DNA of 64,000 bases from an uncultured Shewanella sp. (GCF_947491715.1 NZ_CANLKR010000023.1:27786-91785); one strand, 5' to 3'; shown: positions 55,125 through 63,920, numbered from the stretch's first letter. A program made the numbers and translations. Notes: generated by a model not told the origin, from the sequence alone.

Positions 55125-56489
55125 CTAGCGGCTGCTATTGGCTGAATAAATTGTGTACACTAAACTGGTTTCTGGCTGACATGAGAAATCACCTACGTAA
55201 TCATCAAACTGCCAACGATAAACATTCTCAGTATTAGGCGACGCTAAGTTTTTCACATAGGGGAGTTTGTCATGTTTCAAAGACTTACCATTCCAGTCGA
55301 TTGTCGCTGCTGTACAGGCTGTAGAACTGCCATACGTGCTGCCCTGACAACAGACTTTGTTTTGAAAATCAGTAGACCTCCCATTTTTAATCGTCAATTT
55401 ACATGGGCTCAAACAACCTTTAAAGTCGGACAAATTGCTAACCAGAGAGTCTCTTGGACATTGGTTTTTTAAAATTATACCTGATGTTGGTAATTCTGCG
55501 ATAACACCAGAATACACAGCATATTTTGCGGGTTGTGCATTTCCAGCTGAATCACGCATTGCCGTACTACAAATGCTGTCAGATGCAACAGAAAGTGTCG
55601 CTGCAAAGTTGTATCCGTTAACAGCACTTAAATCCACATTGGTCATACCGATAGTATGATCTGTTTTTCCAGCCTCTGATGAACCCACTGATTTGGATGG
55701 AAAGATACTCCACTCTAACGCTGTAGCATAGACACCTACCTTTGGCATATTACCAGAGTATGTCCATATACTGTCATCATATGATCCTGTAATAAAGCCT
55801 ACATGGGACATGGCACCAACTTCAGATACTGTTATTACATGCTGACTGCCATTATCAATCCTTATATCGCCAGTGCCTGTGCACTGACTTTTATTAAATT
55901 TGCTCGACATATTGAAACAAATTTTATTGCCGGTACTATTTTTAATGGTGACTGAACGCGAGGGGGCTACATTCCACAAGTAATTCATGTAGCCTTTTGG
56001 CGGTTTCGCAATGGTTGTTACAAAATTAGTACCAAAAGAATAAACACCGACAGTAGATGTTGAATTATCGGTTTTTGTTGCCCCACCACAAGTAGTTTGC
56101 CCTGAAACCACTTGGCCATTAACGAGACTTAATTGGCAATGTTTCCACGTTGTTGACTTCGAAACCGTACTGCTTTGGCTAACATAAATATCATATAGCA
56201 TGGTTTGATTTTCTGCATAAAAAAAACTGACAGGGGCAGGAACTGGTGTAGGAACACCTGATTGAGCAGGAATAGCGGTAACGTATGCAGCAGGCTTAAT
56301 ATCTGCGCTGCTTTTCTTGGCTTCTTCTAAAATTTGCAATTCATAAACAAGGATCGGATTGATGCTACCACTGGTTTTTGCAGGCCAATTAATAACGATA
56401 TTATCCACTGCGCTAAGCGCATTGGCGCTCATCAGTGTAAACACGACAAAGACCGCGACACGCGAAGCTAATGAATATGGCAATTTCAT
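55125..56489 (-). CDS. exported protein with thaumatin-like C-terminal domain
   Basis: The 454-residue product has a signal peptide (VAVFVVFTLMSANALSA). The first half is Ser/Thr-rich. From about residue 190 it shows thaumatin-family features: VTIKNSTGNKICF (strand start), a region reading MTNVDLSAVNGYNF (compare DVSxVDGxN), CLSPCKLTI...VCCQG (compare CxSAC...YCCxG) and a final YRWQFDDYVGDFSC (compare AYSYAYDDxxSTFxC). About 14 Cys fit several disulfides. Thaumatin-like proteins often bind beta-glucans. Domain call from motif order only. Confidence 0.58.
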   Translation of the reverse strand: MKLPYSLASRVAVFVVFTLMSANALSAVDNIVINWPAKTSGSINPILVYELQILEEAKKSSADIKPAAYVTAIPAQSGVPTPVPAPVSFFYAENQTMLYDIYVSQSSTVSKSTTWKHCQLSLVNGQVVSGQTTCGGATKTDNSTSTVGVYSFGTNFVTTIAKPPKGYMNYLWNVAPSRSVTIKNSTGNKICFNMSSKFNKSQCTGTGDIRIDNGSQHVITVSEVGAMSHVGFITGSYDDSIWTYSGNMPKVGVYATALEWSIFPSKSVGSSEAGKTDHTIGMTNVDLSAVNGYNFAATLSVASDSICSTAMRDSAGNAQPAKYAVYSGVIAELPTSGIILKNQCPRDSLVSNLSDFKGCLSPCKLTIKNGRSTDFQNKVCCQGSTYGSSTACTAATIDWNGKSLKHDKLPYVKNLASPNTENVYRWQFDDYVGDFSCQPETSLVYTIYSANSSR

Positions 56490-56949
56490 GCTGTTATCCT
56501 GTATTTGAGTTATTAGTCAATAAAATAGAGGCATTGAGCCCAGTGCCATGATTCTATTATTCAATGCGTAATTTTAAACGAGTGTAATCTGGCTGTTCTA
56601 GCGTACTTGCCATCTTTCCCCGATAAGATCCAACTCACTATCGCTTTCCTTAGCGTTGGTATGAATTGATTAATCAATGACTCATCAATTAATCAAAGCC
56701 TAGTTTATGCTTATAATCTAGGCAAATAATCTTAGGTGTCTTTGTTATCTACATGCAGAGGTTTTGACCAGAGTTCAATCTTCAGTATTAATCCAATTAT
56801 AACCTGAGTATTTTTACCGTAACGCCTGCTGCTATTCCTTAAAAAATGAGTATTATTCACAAAATAAGTGAATTTAAAGTGTGAAGGAACGACTCTGTAG
56901 AGTGAAGTATCTGATATTAATAATGGCTGTTTATGCCTACTTATATGCA
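56490..56949. other. 460-bp intergenic region
   Basis: No firm gene. A 72-codon minus frame (56732-56950) lacks a ribosome site and any family feature. It holds the promoter of the thaumatin-like gene and GTAACGCCTGC near 56818, similar to one end of the attC-like sites. Confidence 0.4.
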
Positions 56950-57297
56950 TTACTCAAGGCCAAATTTAATGATTAACAGATCTATATTTGCGTCTGAGTC
57001 ATTCACTAAGCCGTGTTCACCATAAGGTGGGTTTTTAATCATGTCATCTTTCTTAATGTTAACTTGCTGACCCTCTATAGTCATCGTTCCAGAGCCTTCA
57101 AGAATAATATACATTTCCTCATCATTGCCGTGCTTATGGTAACCAAGGGTAGAGTTAGGCGGTATAACTTGCCTATCAATAAAGTCACAGTGACTTAAAA
57201 AATCTGACTTATTCCAAATTTCATATCACTCTGTAATGCCTTCTCCATCATGCGCTGATTGAATTCGCTTTTCTTTCTCAAGAAAGTTTCGGATCAC
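56950..57297 (-). pseudogene. cupin-family gene interrupted by an in-frame TGA
   Basis: From a GTG at 57297 the frame reads VIRNFLEKEKRIQSAHDGEG, then stops at TGA (57226-57228), and continues YEIWNKSDFLSHCDFIDRQV to a proper stop at 56950. The second part is a full cupin core: GYHKHGNDEEMYIILEGSG (metal-binding HxH and Glu) and GEHGLVND. Only one base change separates it from an intact gene of about 115 codons. No internal start would rescue it. Confidence 0.72.
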
Positions 57298-57371
57298 TTA
57301 ATTATTCCCTATGCAAATCAAATAAGGCCAACAGAAGCCGTCCAACGGTCTTGTTAAACCTACGATGCCAA

Positions 57372-57731
57372 TTAATCATGTTGAATTGGCATCCCGTGTT
57401 GTTTTAAAAATGACAGCTTATCCCAATAGCCTCGCTGAAAATCAATTTTACTCTTTTTGATATGAAAGAAACCGCAGCCTCGTAATCCAAGAGGGTCTTT
57501 CCACTCGAGGATGGCCCACTCACCATCTTGAAAAATATTCTCTACAATGCAAACCATTTTGGCTGCTGCAAACTCTTCTTGAAACATTGCCTGTATTGCT
57601 TCTTTGCCAATAACCTCACGGTTAGCAATTTGATGGTTTATGGCATCATCCGTGTAATAGCTTGAGATAAGATCGGCATCGGCTTTATTAAAAGCCTCCA
57701 CCCATGCTTCGACGACTTTTCTTGGTTCCAT
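57372..57731 (-). CDS. SnoaL-like (NTF2-fold) protein
   Basis: The 119-residue product reads MEPRKVVEAWVEAFNKADAD, LISSYYTDDAINH and GKEAIQAMFQEEF, then WAILEWKD, the standard order of the SnoaL/nuclear-transport-factor-2-like fold. Members are small isomerases, cyclases or ligand binders. It is 74 bp upstream of the cupin pseudogene on the same strand, in a stretch of minus-strand cassette-like genes. Confidence 0.82.
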   Translation of the reverse strand: MEPRKVVEAWVEAFNKADADLISSYYTDDAINHQIANREVIGKEAIQAMFQEEFAAAKMVCIVENIFQDGEWAILEWKDPLGLRGCGFFHIKKSKIDFQRGYWDKLSFLKQHGMPIQHD

Positions 57732-58037
57732 AACACAAATCCTTATGGGCGTTAATCTTTATATAGTGCACATGCTCAATTCACTGTACCACTACATACC
57801 ACTCTATTTTAATAAGCAGACCAGCGCCTTGCCTCTCTATGTCTCACTCTCAGTTAGTCAACACTCCCATAGCCAAGATACTGAGTATTACTTAAACAAC
57901 TGATTAAATTAACCTATTGACTCTCAATAAACAAGACCCGATATACCAGCCCCTAGATTTCAGCAATAAGCGACATGCCTTGCAATCAGTTTAATCAAGG
58001 GCAATTTAACAGTGGGTGGCTTGGTTGTTGTTGGGTG
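57732..58037. other. 306-bp intergenic region
   Basis: No gene seen. Near its right end, ATTTAAC (58004) and GTTATAC (58037) fit attC core consensus, but no inner pairing supports a site. Confidence 0.4.
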
Positions 58038-58343
58038 TTATACGCTACAGCCAAAATCCCCCACTGCGCCCCATAAAACAGCAACCAAAAACAACAACCA
58101 AGTAAAAAGAACCAATTTACCCCTGAGAGAATAGTTAGATACATTCGCTACTTCAGGAAGGTGTAGTAAATTCATTGGTAATTGCAAAAAGAAATTAATA
58201 TTAATGAGAATTAGAGGGGTAATGCTTAACGAGATCATTAAAGGTCTAGCGCTATCAGACTTGCACTCAAACGACAAGCCAAACCAAAATGCGAGCACTA
58301 AGTAAATTACGACGAAAATCCATTTTAAAGCACTATTACTCAT
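58038..58343 (-). CDS. small membrane protein, unknown
   Basis: The 101-residue product has three hydrophobic segments (WIFVVIYLVLAFWFGLSF, MISLSITPLILININFFLQL, LVLFTWLLFLVAVLWGAV) and ends GDFGCSV. AAGGAAAC precedes the ATG. The start lies 14 bp from an attC-like site, as a cassette gene would. No family is recognised. Confidence 0.6.
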   Translation of the reverse strand: MSNSALKWIFVVIYLVLAFWFGLSFECKSDSARPLMISLSITPLILININFFLQLPMNLLHLPEVANVSNYSLRGKLVLFTWLLFLVAVLWGAVGDFGCSV

Positions 58344-58356
58344 TTAGTTTCCTTGC

Positions 58357-58403
58357 GTATAACGCCTAGCGCAGCGCGTAAATGTTCCAACTGCTTGTTA
58401 AGC
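58357..58403. other. attC-like site (47 bp)
   Basis: GTATAAC and GTTAAGC (canonical GTTRRRY) bound it. ACGCCTAGCGCAG at one end resembles the ACGCCTGCAGTTGCAG of the site at 24109. It separates a decayed small gene from the membrane-protein gene, all on the minus strand. Shorter than most attC sites. Confidence 0.38.
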
Positions 58404-58404
58404 C

Positions 58405-58601
58405 TCATTGCGACATTAGCTCCGTAACCGTGAAATCAAGATTTTCTTCGAAGTCATCCTTATTGACACTACCTGCATCTACTGCATATTGCTTTCCATC
58501 TATCTCAATTGATTATCTTTGAGGCAAATAAAGATGGAAAACACTTCCCTTTTCTTGAGAACCCGGAAAAATTTAATCATGCTACCGACAATTTCATCCA
58601 T
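58405..58601 (-). pseudogene. small decayed gene with frameshift
   Basis: A 33-codon frame (MDEIVGSMIKFFRVLKKREV, ending at a TAG) is overlapped by a second frame reading EIDGKQYAVDAGSVNKDDFE and ending at 58405, directly before the attC-like site. The second frame has no start of its own, so the two look like halves of one gene of about 65 codons. Family unknown. Confidence 0.4.
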
Positions 58602-58859
58602 TAAATGATAAGTCATTTTTTACTGTTAAACTCAATGATAGATGAGGGGCATTTAATAAAATCGCTCTTCTTGTTAGCATAAAAAGCCAAATAAAATAAT
58701 ATCCAGTATAAGATTGTTTTAATTATAAAAAATATAATATATCAAAAGTCAGCATAATTCTGATGAGAATAAAAATGATAAATTTGTTTTTTTTTGATAT
58801 ATCGTCAATTTTTACTCACTTACAATGCAGCATCTTTGTTTAAATATTAAGCATCAAAA

Positions 58860-59930
58860 ATGAGTGGGATTGAGCTTAAATCTGGAACAACCTTATTTGC
58901 CAGTGATCCATTATCGATATCTTCCAATGAAATGATAAATCTTGAAAAAAATGGATATCATTACATTGATTGGGTATTTGATTCAATTAAAGATTTTTTC
59001 TGTCAAACTGAAAGAGTACAAGCCAAAAAAGAATTGATTATTATTCTTAATTCAGAGAGTTCAATATGGGAGTTTAGAAATGCATTTCATCGGTTAAGAG
59101 AATTAGCAATGTGTAACAATACGCATTTCAACGTGGACTCTGGTGTAACACATGAGGTTTATTCGATTACAGACTCAAGTAATAATGAACTCTTTAGGCA
59201 TGAAATACCGCTTTCAATGAGTAATGGTACTTTTTCTTATCAGGAAAATAATCTGCATTATATGCAGCAAGGGGATCTCACCGTTGGTAATCACTTTGAA
59301 GTATCGCCTCAGGATTTTGAAAATATAAGAACAATACGTGATTCTGCAATAGAAGTCATGCAAAAGCAGATTGATAGTTACTACGGTATATTGTGCCAGG
59401 AAGACGACAGGGTAAATGAGAAGATACTTAAACATATTGACCGCACATTTAATTTAAGTGACGATCATGATGTCAAAATGAAACAAAGAAAACAAGTAGC
59501 CGAAGCAGTCGTACAGGTTTATGAAGGTTTAACACATCCGCTCACTATTCTAAACCTATCAAAAAAACGCTGGGAAGAAAATAGAGTCTTTTATGAAAAA
59601 CAATCTAAAGCAACATTAGGCGTAAAAAATGCTTCGTCAAGTGAAACACAAACGATGGGCTCTGGAAACACGGGGAGTTTACGACCTCGAAACATTTGGG
59701 GTTATGTTGAATTATCTGATGAGCGTAAAGATATTCATATTGCATTTCCATATACATTTGCTAAAAAAGGAAGTATCGCGATATTAATTCATGAAGCATC
59801 CCATAAGTTCGCAAATACTTGGGATCATTGTTACATCTCCAAACAAAAGCAATACGCACAATTACCCGCAAAGTATAGAATTGACAATGCTGATACTTAT
59901 GCTGAGTTAATGCTCAAAACACCTGAATAA
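58860..59930 (+). CDS. M35-type (aspzincin) metallopeptidase, possible secreted effector
   Basis: The 356-residue product ends with HEASHKFANTWDHCYI (His311, Glu312, His315, Asp322) and then NADTYAELM. This fits the aspzincin pattern HExxH...GTxDxxY followed by NADxYxxF, seen in deuterolysins and Lys-specific metalloendopeptidases. The first 300 residues are unfamiliar (DWVFDSIKDFFCQTERVQAK; RELAMCNNTHFNVDSG) and lack a signal peptide, which favours a non-Sec route such as type III secretion. No chaperone gene is adjacent, and the ribosome site is weak. Confidence 0.7.
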   Translation: MSGIELKSGTTLFASDPLSISSNEMINLEKNGYHYIDWVFDSIKDFFCQTERVQAKKELIIILNSESSIWEFRNAFHRLRELAMCNNTHFNVDSGVTHEVYSITDSSNNELFRHEIPLSMSNGTFSYQENNLHYMQQGDLTVGNHFEVSPQDFENIRTIRDSAIEVMQKQIDSYYGILCQEDDRVNEKILKHIDRTFNLSDDHDVKMKQRKQVAEAVVQVYEGLTHPLTILNLSKKRWEENRVFYEKQSKATLGVKNASSSETQTMGSGNTGSLRPRNIWGYVELSDERKDIHIAFPYTFAKKGSIAILIHEASHKFANTWDHCYISKQKQYAQLPAKYRIDNADTYAELMLKTPE

Positions 59931-59993
59931 TCGAAGCTTAATATCAATAGCCTTGTGTGAATAATCTATTTAAACAACACTTCACACAAGCCA

Positions 59994-60575
59994 TTACCGA
60001 GTGACATCCTCAAACAGCTGATCCGCAAGCGATTGTAAGACTTCATGCTTAGGGTGGGTGTGGGCAAAGGTGCGCAGGCCATAAATCCCCATCACAAAAT
60101 AACGCGCCAGCGCCTCACTGCCCCGCAAGTTATTAAGCAACTTCATGTCTTTGGCTTTCGCAAACTGTTCGGCAATGCTGAGCTCCCAGCGATGTAAACT
60201 TTGGCTAATGATCTGTTGCAACTCATCATCTTGCTCCGCCATTTCGTTTAGCGCTTTTGTCAGCAAACACGCCTTACTGGCTTCACAGCTAATACATTCA
60301 AGCACTAAACTGTCGAGATAGGTTTTAAGCTGTACAAGTGGCGTCTCAAGAGTTGAAAAAAACGCATCAAACTCTGCCGCTTTATCGCTTTGATATTGCG
60401 CTATCGCTGCCAGTAACAAACCACGTTTATTAGTAAACGCACAATAAAGAGAGCCGGGATGTAACCCCGTCACTTGCGTTAAATCTTGCATACTGGTTTT
60501 AGCATAACCTTTATCCATAAAAGCCAGCATCGCGGCTCTTAACACCGCTTCTCTATCAAATTCAGCATTACGCAT
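59994..60575 (-). CDS. TetR-family regulator
   Basis: The 193-residue product has a TetR helix-turn-helix at residues 25-47 (TSMQDLTQVTGLHPGSLYCAF) and a helical ligand domain with two close Cys (LECISCEASKACLL). It is divergent from an old-yellow-enzyme gene, like nemR/nemA in E. coli, where Cys oxidation or alkylation relieves repression. Two matching palindromes lie between the genes. Confidence 0.88.
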   Translation of the reverse strand: MRNAEFDREAVLRAAMLAFMDKGYAKTSMQDLTQVTGLHPGSLYCAFTNKRGLLLAAIAQYQSDKAAEFDAFFSTLETPLVQLKTYLDSLVLECISCEASKACLLTKALNEMAEQDDELQQIISQSLHRWELSIAEQFAKAKDMKLLNNLRGSEALARYFVMGIYGLRTFAHTHPKHEVLQSLADQLFEDVTR

Positions 60576-60666
60576 ATAAAAATAGCATTTTATCCATCAT
60601 AGAAACAGTGTACAGGGAGTGAGTCACTTGTTCAAAAAATACTTGAATACTTGCTCAAAAAAGAAG

Positions 60667-60709
60667 TTGAATGTTCATTCAAATAAAGTTATCTTGAATA
60701 AACATTCAA
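60667..60709. promoter_or_regulatory. two TetR-type operator palindromes
   Basis: TTGAATGTTCATTCAA (60667-60682) and TTGAATAAACATTCAA (60694-60709) share the half-site TTGAAT and lie 27 bp apart centre to centre, between the divergent TetR and OYE genes. A third degenerate copy may precede them near 60641. Confidence 0.8.
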
Positions 60710-60724
60710 AAAAGATTCTCAAAA

Positions 60725-60750
60725 AATAACCATCAGGAATAACCATCAGG
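60725..60750. repeat. 13-bp tandem duplication in the OYE leader
   Basis: Two copies of AATAACCATCAGG, the second partly repeated again as AATAA. It lies between the operators and the ATG, and repeats a CAGGA segment near the ribosome site. Confidence 0.9.
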
Positions 60751-60766
60751 AATAAAGAGTATTCTC

Positions 60767-61810
60767 ATGACAGATAATTTATTTCAACCTTTCAGCCTCA
60801 ATGGCACGATCCATCTCGACAACCGTATTTTAATGGCCCCGCTGACTCGGTGTATGAGTGATGCCAATCTGGTTCCCACTCAAGACATGGTCGATTACTA
60901 CGCGCGCCGCGCCGATGCAGGATTGATCATTTCTGAAGCCACTATCATTCGTCCTGACGGTCAAGGTTACCCCAATACACCAGGATTATTTACCCCAGAA
61001 CAAATAACGGGTTGGCGTAAAGTCACCGATGCCGTGCATGCTAATGGCGGAAAAATATTTGCCCAACTGTGGCATACTGGCCGCGTCGCCCACCCACATT
61101 TTTTCAATGATGGAACCGTGCTCGCCCCTTCTGCTATTGGTATTGAAGGCAACGTGCCACGTATGCGTGAGCTCACTTATGTCACCCCCAAAGCTGTCAC
61201 CCAAGATAACATTCAACAATTAGTGAGAGATTATTCTCAAGCCGCGGCCAATGCCATTGATGCAGGTTTTGATGGCATTGAAATCCATGGTGCAAATGGT
61301 TACCTTATCGACCAATTTTTACACCATGCCAGTAATCAGCGACTGGATAAATACGGTGGAACACCAGAAAAAATGTCACGCTTTGCGCTAGAAGTAGTGG
61401 ATGCGATTATTGCTCGCATTGGCCATGATCGCACCGCACTTCGATTATCCCCCGGCGCTTACTTCAACATGACGGGCGACAAGCAAGATCGTGATGTATT
61501 TGATTATCTGTTACCCCAATTAGAGCAACGCGATCTGGCCTATTTGCATATAGGCATTTTTGATGATGGAATGGAGTTCGATTACTTAGAGGGACGCGCA
61601 TCTGATTATGTACGCCGTCATTACAAAAACACCTTAGTGGGCGTGGGCAGTTATACACCAAACATGGCCAGCACTGCCATCGGTGATGACAGATTTGATC
61701 TTATTGCCATCGGTCGTCCCTTTATTGCCAACCCAGATTATGTGGAAAAAGTCCGTCAAGACCAACCTCTCACTCCTTACAGTGATGATATGCTCAGCAC
61801 CCTTTTTTAA
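60767..61810 (+). CDS. nemA: old yellow enzyme-family alkene reductase (NemA-like)
   Basis: An FMN enzyme that reduces activated C=C bonds (and nitro groups in NemA) with NADPH. The 347-residue product has APLTRCMSDANLVPTQDMVDYY, FAQLWHTGRVAHP, EIHGANGYLIDQFLHHASNQR and YGGTPEKMSRF, all hallmarks of the class. Divergent from the TetR regulator with its operators. The nemA name rests on this layout. Confidence 0.9.
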   Translation: MTDNLFQPFSLNGTIHLDNRILMAPLTRCMSDANLVPTQDMVDYYARRADAGLIISEATIIRPDGQGYPNTPGLFTPEQITGWRKVTDAVHANGGKIFAQLWHTGRVAHPHFFNDGTVLAPSAIGIEGNVPRMRELTYVTPKAVTQDNIQQLVRDYSQAAANAIDAGFDGIEIHGANGYLIDQFLHHASNQRLDKYGGTPEKMSRFALEVVDAIIARIGHDRTALRLSPGAYFNMTGDKQDRDVFDYLLPQLEQRDLAYLHIGIFDDGMEFDYLEGRASDYVRRHYKNTLVGVGSYTPNMASTAIGDDRFDLIAIGRPFIANPDYVEKVRQDQPLTPYSDDMLSTLF

Positions 61811-61846
61811 CCATCATCTCGCGAAACCTCATGTTAATCTCAAGAC

Positions 61847-61879
61847 AGACCACAAGATAAGAAGATGAACTTGTGGTCT
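61847..61879. terminator. bidirectional terminator-like hairpin
   Basis: AGACCACAAG/CTTGTGGTCT stem with 13-base loop between the convergent OYE and phytochelatin-synthase-like genes. Confidence 0.7.
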
Positions 61880-61889
61880 TTGCAATGCA

Positions 61890-62642
61890 TCACTCATTTT
61901 TAAAATTGAGCTTTTTCCCCACAACCATATAGCCCCTGCTACGTTTAGAATTATTATCAATCCCTGACATGGCTTTAAATAAATGCTCCGTTTTAACCCA
62001 ATATGAAGGCAATTTATAACGCGCCACATCTAACACTAAAAAGCGGTCTTGTGCTTCATGATAAGCCACCACCGGAGACACATGCCCGCCCCCTTCTTGT
62101 TGTAGTGCTTTACGATCAAAATTAACCACCAAGCGTTTATTCGGACTCTTTAATGTCTCGATGGCCACCGTTCTAAAATTTTCAACACTGCTATTACTGG
62201 CATAAACCCGCTCTACATTCACATTATAAACCAATAAAATTTGACGCATCTCATCCAACGTCGTGCCTTGATATCCGACAATGGTAGGGCTTATCACTTT
62301 TAACACCTTATCAGTAAAAATATTATCTTGATCAAAGAGCTGATAGGGATAAACATTCGGGTTTGCTGGGGCAGGAATATCTAAAGAATTAAGAACAACA
62401 ACACTACTGGCAATCGCGCAATAACTCAACTCTTTTTGGGTCACAAAATAGCGTATGGACGCCCAAAAATCTCCCGTTGTCAGCGCCTCTTTAAATAACT
62501 GTTGAGCGAGATCATTACTTGGCGCTTCCGTAGAATTTTGATAAATAAGCGTAAATTCCGCCTCCTCTTGACCATTAACCCAAAAAGAAGCCACAGCCAA
62601 ACAAAGATAAACCATTTTAATACACACAGATTTTATATTCAT
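61890..62642 (-). CDS. phytochelatin-synthase-family protein
   Basis: The ATG at 62642 follows GGACTGAG and gives 250 residues with a signal-like N-terminus (VYLCLAVASFWVNG), so it is probably exported; a longer frame to 62765 overlaps the upstream gene. The catalytic triad of the papain-like family is visible: Cys in QKELSYCAIASSVVVLNSL, His in GGGHVSPVVAYH and Asp in VLDVARYKLP. Short bacterial members cleave Gly from glutathione rather than making long phytochelatins. It is 77 bp downstream of an efflux-pump gene. Confidence 0.88.
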   Translation of the reverse strand: MNIKSVCIKMVYLCLAVASFWVNGQEEAEFTLIYQNSTEAPSNDLAQQLFKEALTTGDFWASIRYFVTQKELSYCAIASSVVVLNSLDIPAPANPNVYPYQLFDQDNIFTDKVLKVISPTIVGYQGTTLDEMRQILLVYNVNVERVYASNSSVENFRTVAIETLKSPNKRLVVNFDRKALQQEGGGHVSPVVAYHEAQDRFLVLDVARYKLPSYWVKTEHLFKAMSGIDNNSKRSRGYMVVGKKLNFKNE

Positions 62643-62719
62643 ACTCAGTCCAATTAAATGACACATAACCATTAACAAGCCAGCATACAGATAATAAAAG
62701 CGTAGTCTTTCTCCTGATT

Positions 62720-63910
62720 TTAGCGACGACGTTTCAAAAAGAAATTTAACCACTGGCTGATGCAAGCCAAAATAACTGCACTCAATAATAGACTTGAAAA
62801 AGGCACCGCTGTCCCTGAATGAAACAGTGCCAATAAGGGGCCTGCAAAAGCGCCAGATCCAAATTTAAGAGTGCCGATCACTGCAGAGGCTGTGCCGACT
62901 TCTTTTTTAAATTTCATTAGAACAATGGAGTCAGCATTCACTGACATGATCCATAAACACCCCATAAATGGACATAAGGTGGCTAAGGTAAAATAATAAC
63001 TGAATCCCAGTACATTCACTGTCACTAAGCTTGACGCTGTCAATATAGCAAGTAGTGTCCCCACTGCTAATAACTTTGCCGAACCATAACGGTCAAGTAA
63101 TCGACCATTAATAAAACTGGCCAAAATTAAGACGCCCACATTACTGGCAAAAATAATGGAAAAAGTATACTTATCTAAACCAAATACTTGCATAAAAACA
63201 AAAGAAGAGTCTGTGATATAACAAAAGAAAGCAAAAGAGGCAAAAAAACTGGTTAAGATATCTAATTTCACCCCTTTTTTTGAGAACACCCTTTGATAAT
63301 TTTTTAGAAACGATAATTGACTACGATGATGCACTTGCTTATCACTTGGAAAACGTAACCAAAAAACAGCCAAAATAAAAATAAGGACTCCATAGGCTGC
63401 CAGTAAAAAGAAAATCAAATTCCACTGGCCTACACTCATCATTAAGCTGCCGACACTGGGCGCAACAAGTGGTGCTAACATCATGATTAAATTAAGATAA
63501 GACATACCTTTAGGCGTATCTTTACCATAGAGTTCTTTAACGTAACCAGGAATAGCAACGGTAGCCGCAGCCCCCGATAGCGCTTGTAAAAAGCGCAAGG
63601 TTAAAAACCATTCAACGTCAGTGGTCAATCCACATAAGACACTGGCTAATATAAACCCCAATATACCCCAAATGACAAAATAACGGCGGCCAAACTTGTC
63701 CATCATGGGGCCAAAAAGAAACATGCCTAACCCATACCCCGCCAAAAAGAGACTCAAGGATTGTTGAATAAGGGTAATATGCACATCAAAATCGGCCGCC
63801 ATATTCGTCATTGCGGGCAAATAAAGATCCGTTGAAAAAGGGGTAATGGCCACAATCGCCGACAACATGACAGTGAAAAACAATAGTCTCATTTGCTCAC
63901 TTGAAGCCAT
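62720..63910 (-). CDS. Bcr/CflA-family multidrug efflux transporter (MFS)
   Basis: From the ATG at 63910 (AAGGGTG ribosome site; a GTG at 63916 overlaps it) the product has 396 residues and about 12 membrane helices. The start TPFSTDLYLPAMTNMAADF and the motif A region MFLFGPMMDKFGRRYFVIWG are those of the Bcr/CflA proton-driven drug exporters. The substrate is unknown. The phytochelatin-synthase-like gene follows on the same strand. Confidence 0.9.
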   Translation of the reverse strand: MASSEQMRLLFFTVMLSAIVAITPFSTDLYLPAMTNMAADFDVHITLIQQSLSLFLAGYGLGMFLFGPMMDKFGRRYFVIWGILGFILASVLCGLTTDVEWFLTLRFLQALSGAAATVAIPGYVKELYGKDTPKGMSYLNLIMMLAPLVAPSVGSLMMSVGQWNLIFFLLAAYGVLIFILAVFWLRFPSDKQVHHRSQLSFLKNYQRVFSKKGVKLDILTSFFASFAFFCYITDSSFVFMQVFGLDKYTFSIIFASNVGVLILASFINGRLLDRYGSAKLLAVGTLLAILTASSLVTVNVLGFSYYFTLATLCPFMGCLWIMSVNADSIVLMKFKKEVGTASAVIGTLKFGSGAFAGPLLALFHSGTAVPFSSLLLSAVILACISQWLNFFLKRRR

Positions 63911-63920
63911 AATCACCCTT

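Noticed and set aside
56732..56950. 72-codon minus-strand ORF
   Set aside because: No ribosome site, odd composition, and it touches the stop codon of the cupin pseudogene only by chance.
57226..57228. TGA in the cupin gene as selenocysteine
   Set aside because: Cupins of this type have no selenocysteine, and no hairpin like a SECIS element was evident after the codon.
57340..57359. GTCCAAC and GTTAAAC after the SnoaL-like gene
   Set aside because: Only 20 bp, too short for an attC site; at most a remnant.
58004..58043. attC-like cores ATTTAAC and GTTATAC
   Set aside because: The 26 bases between do not pair, so an attC fold is not supported.
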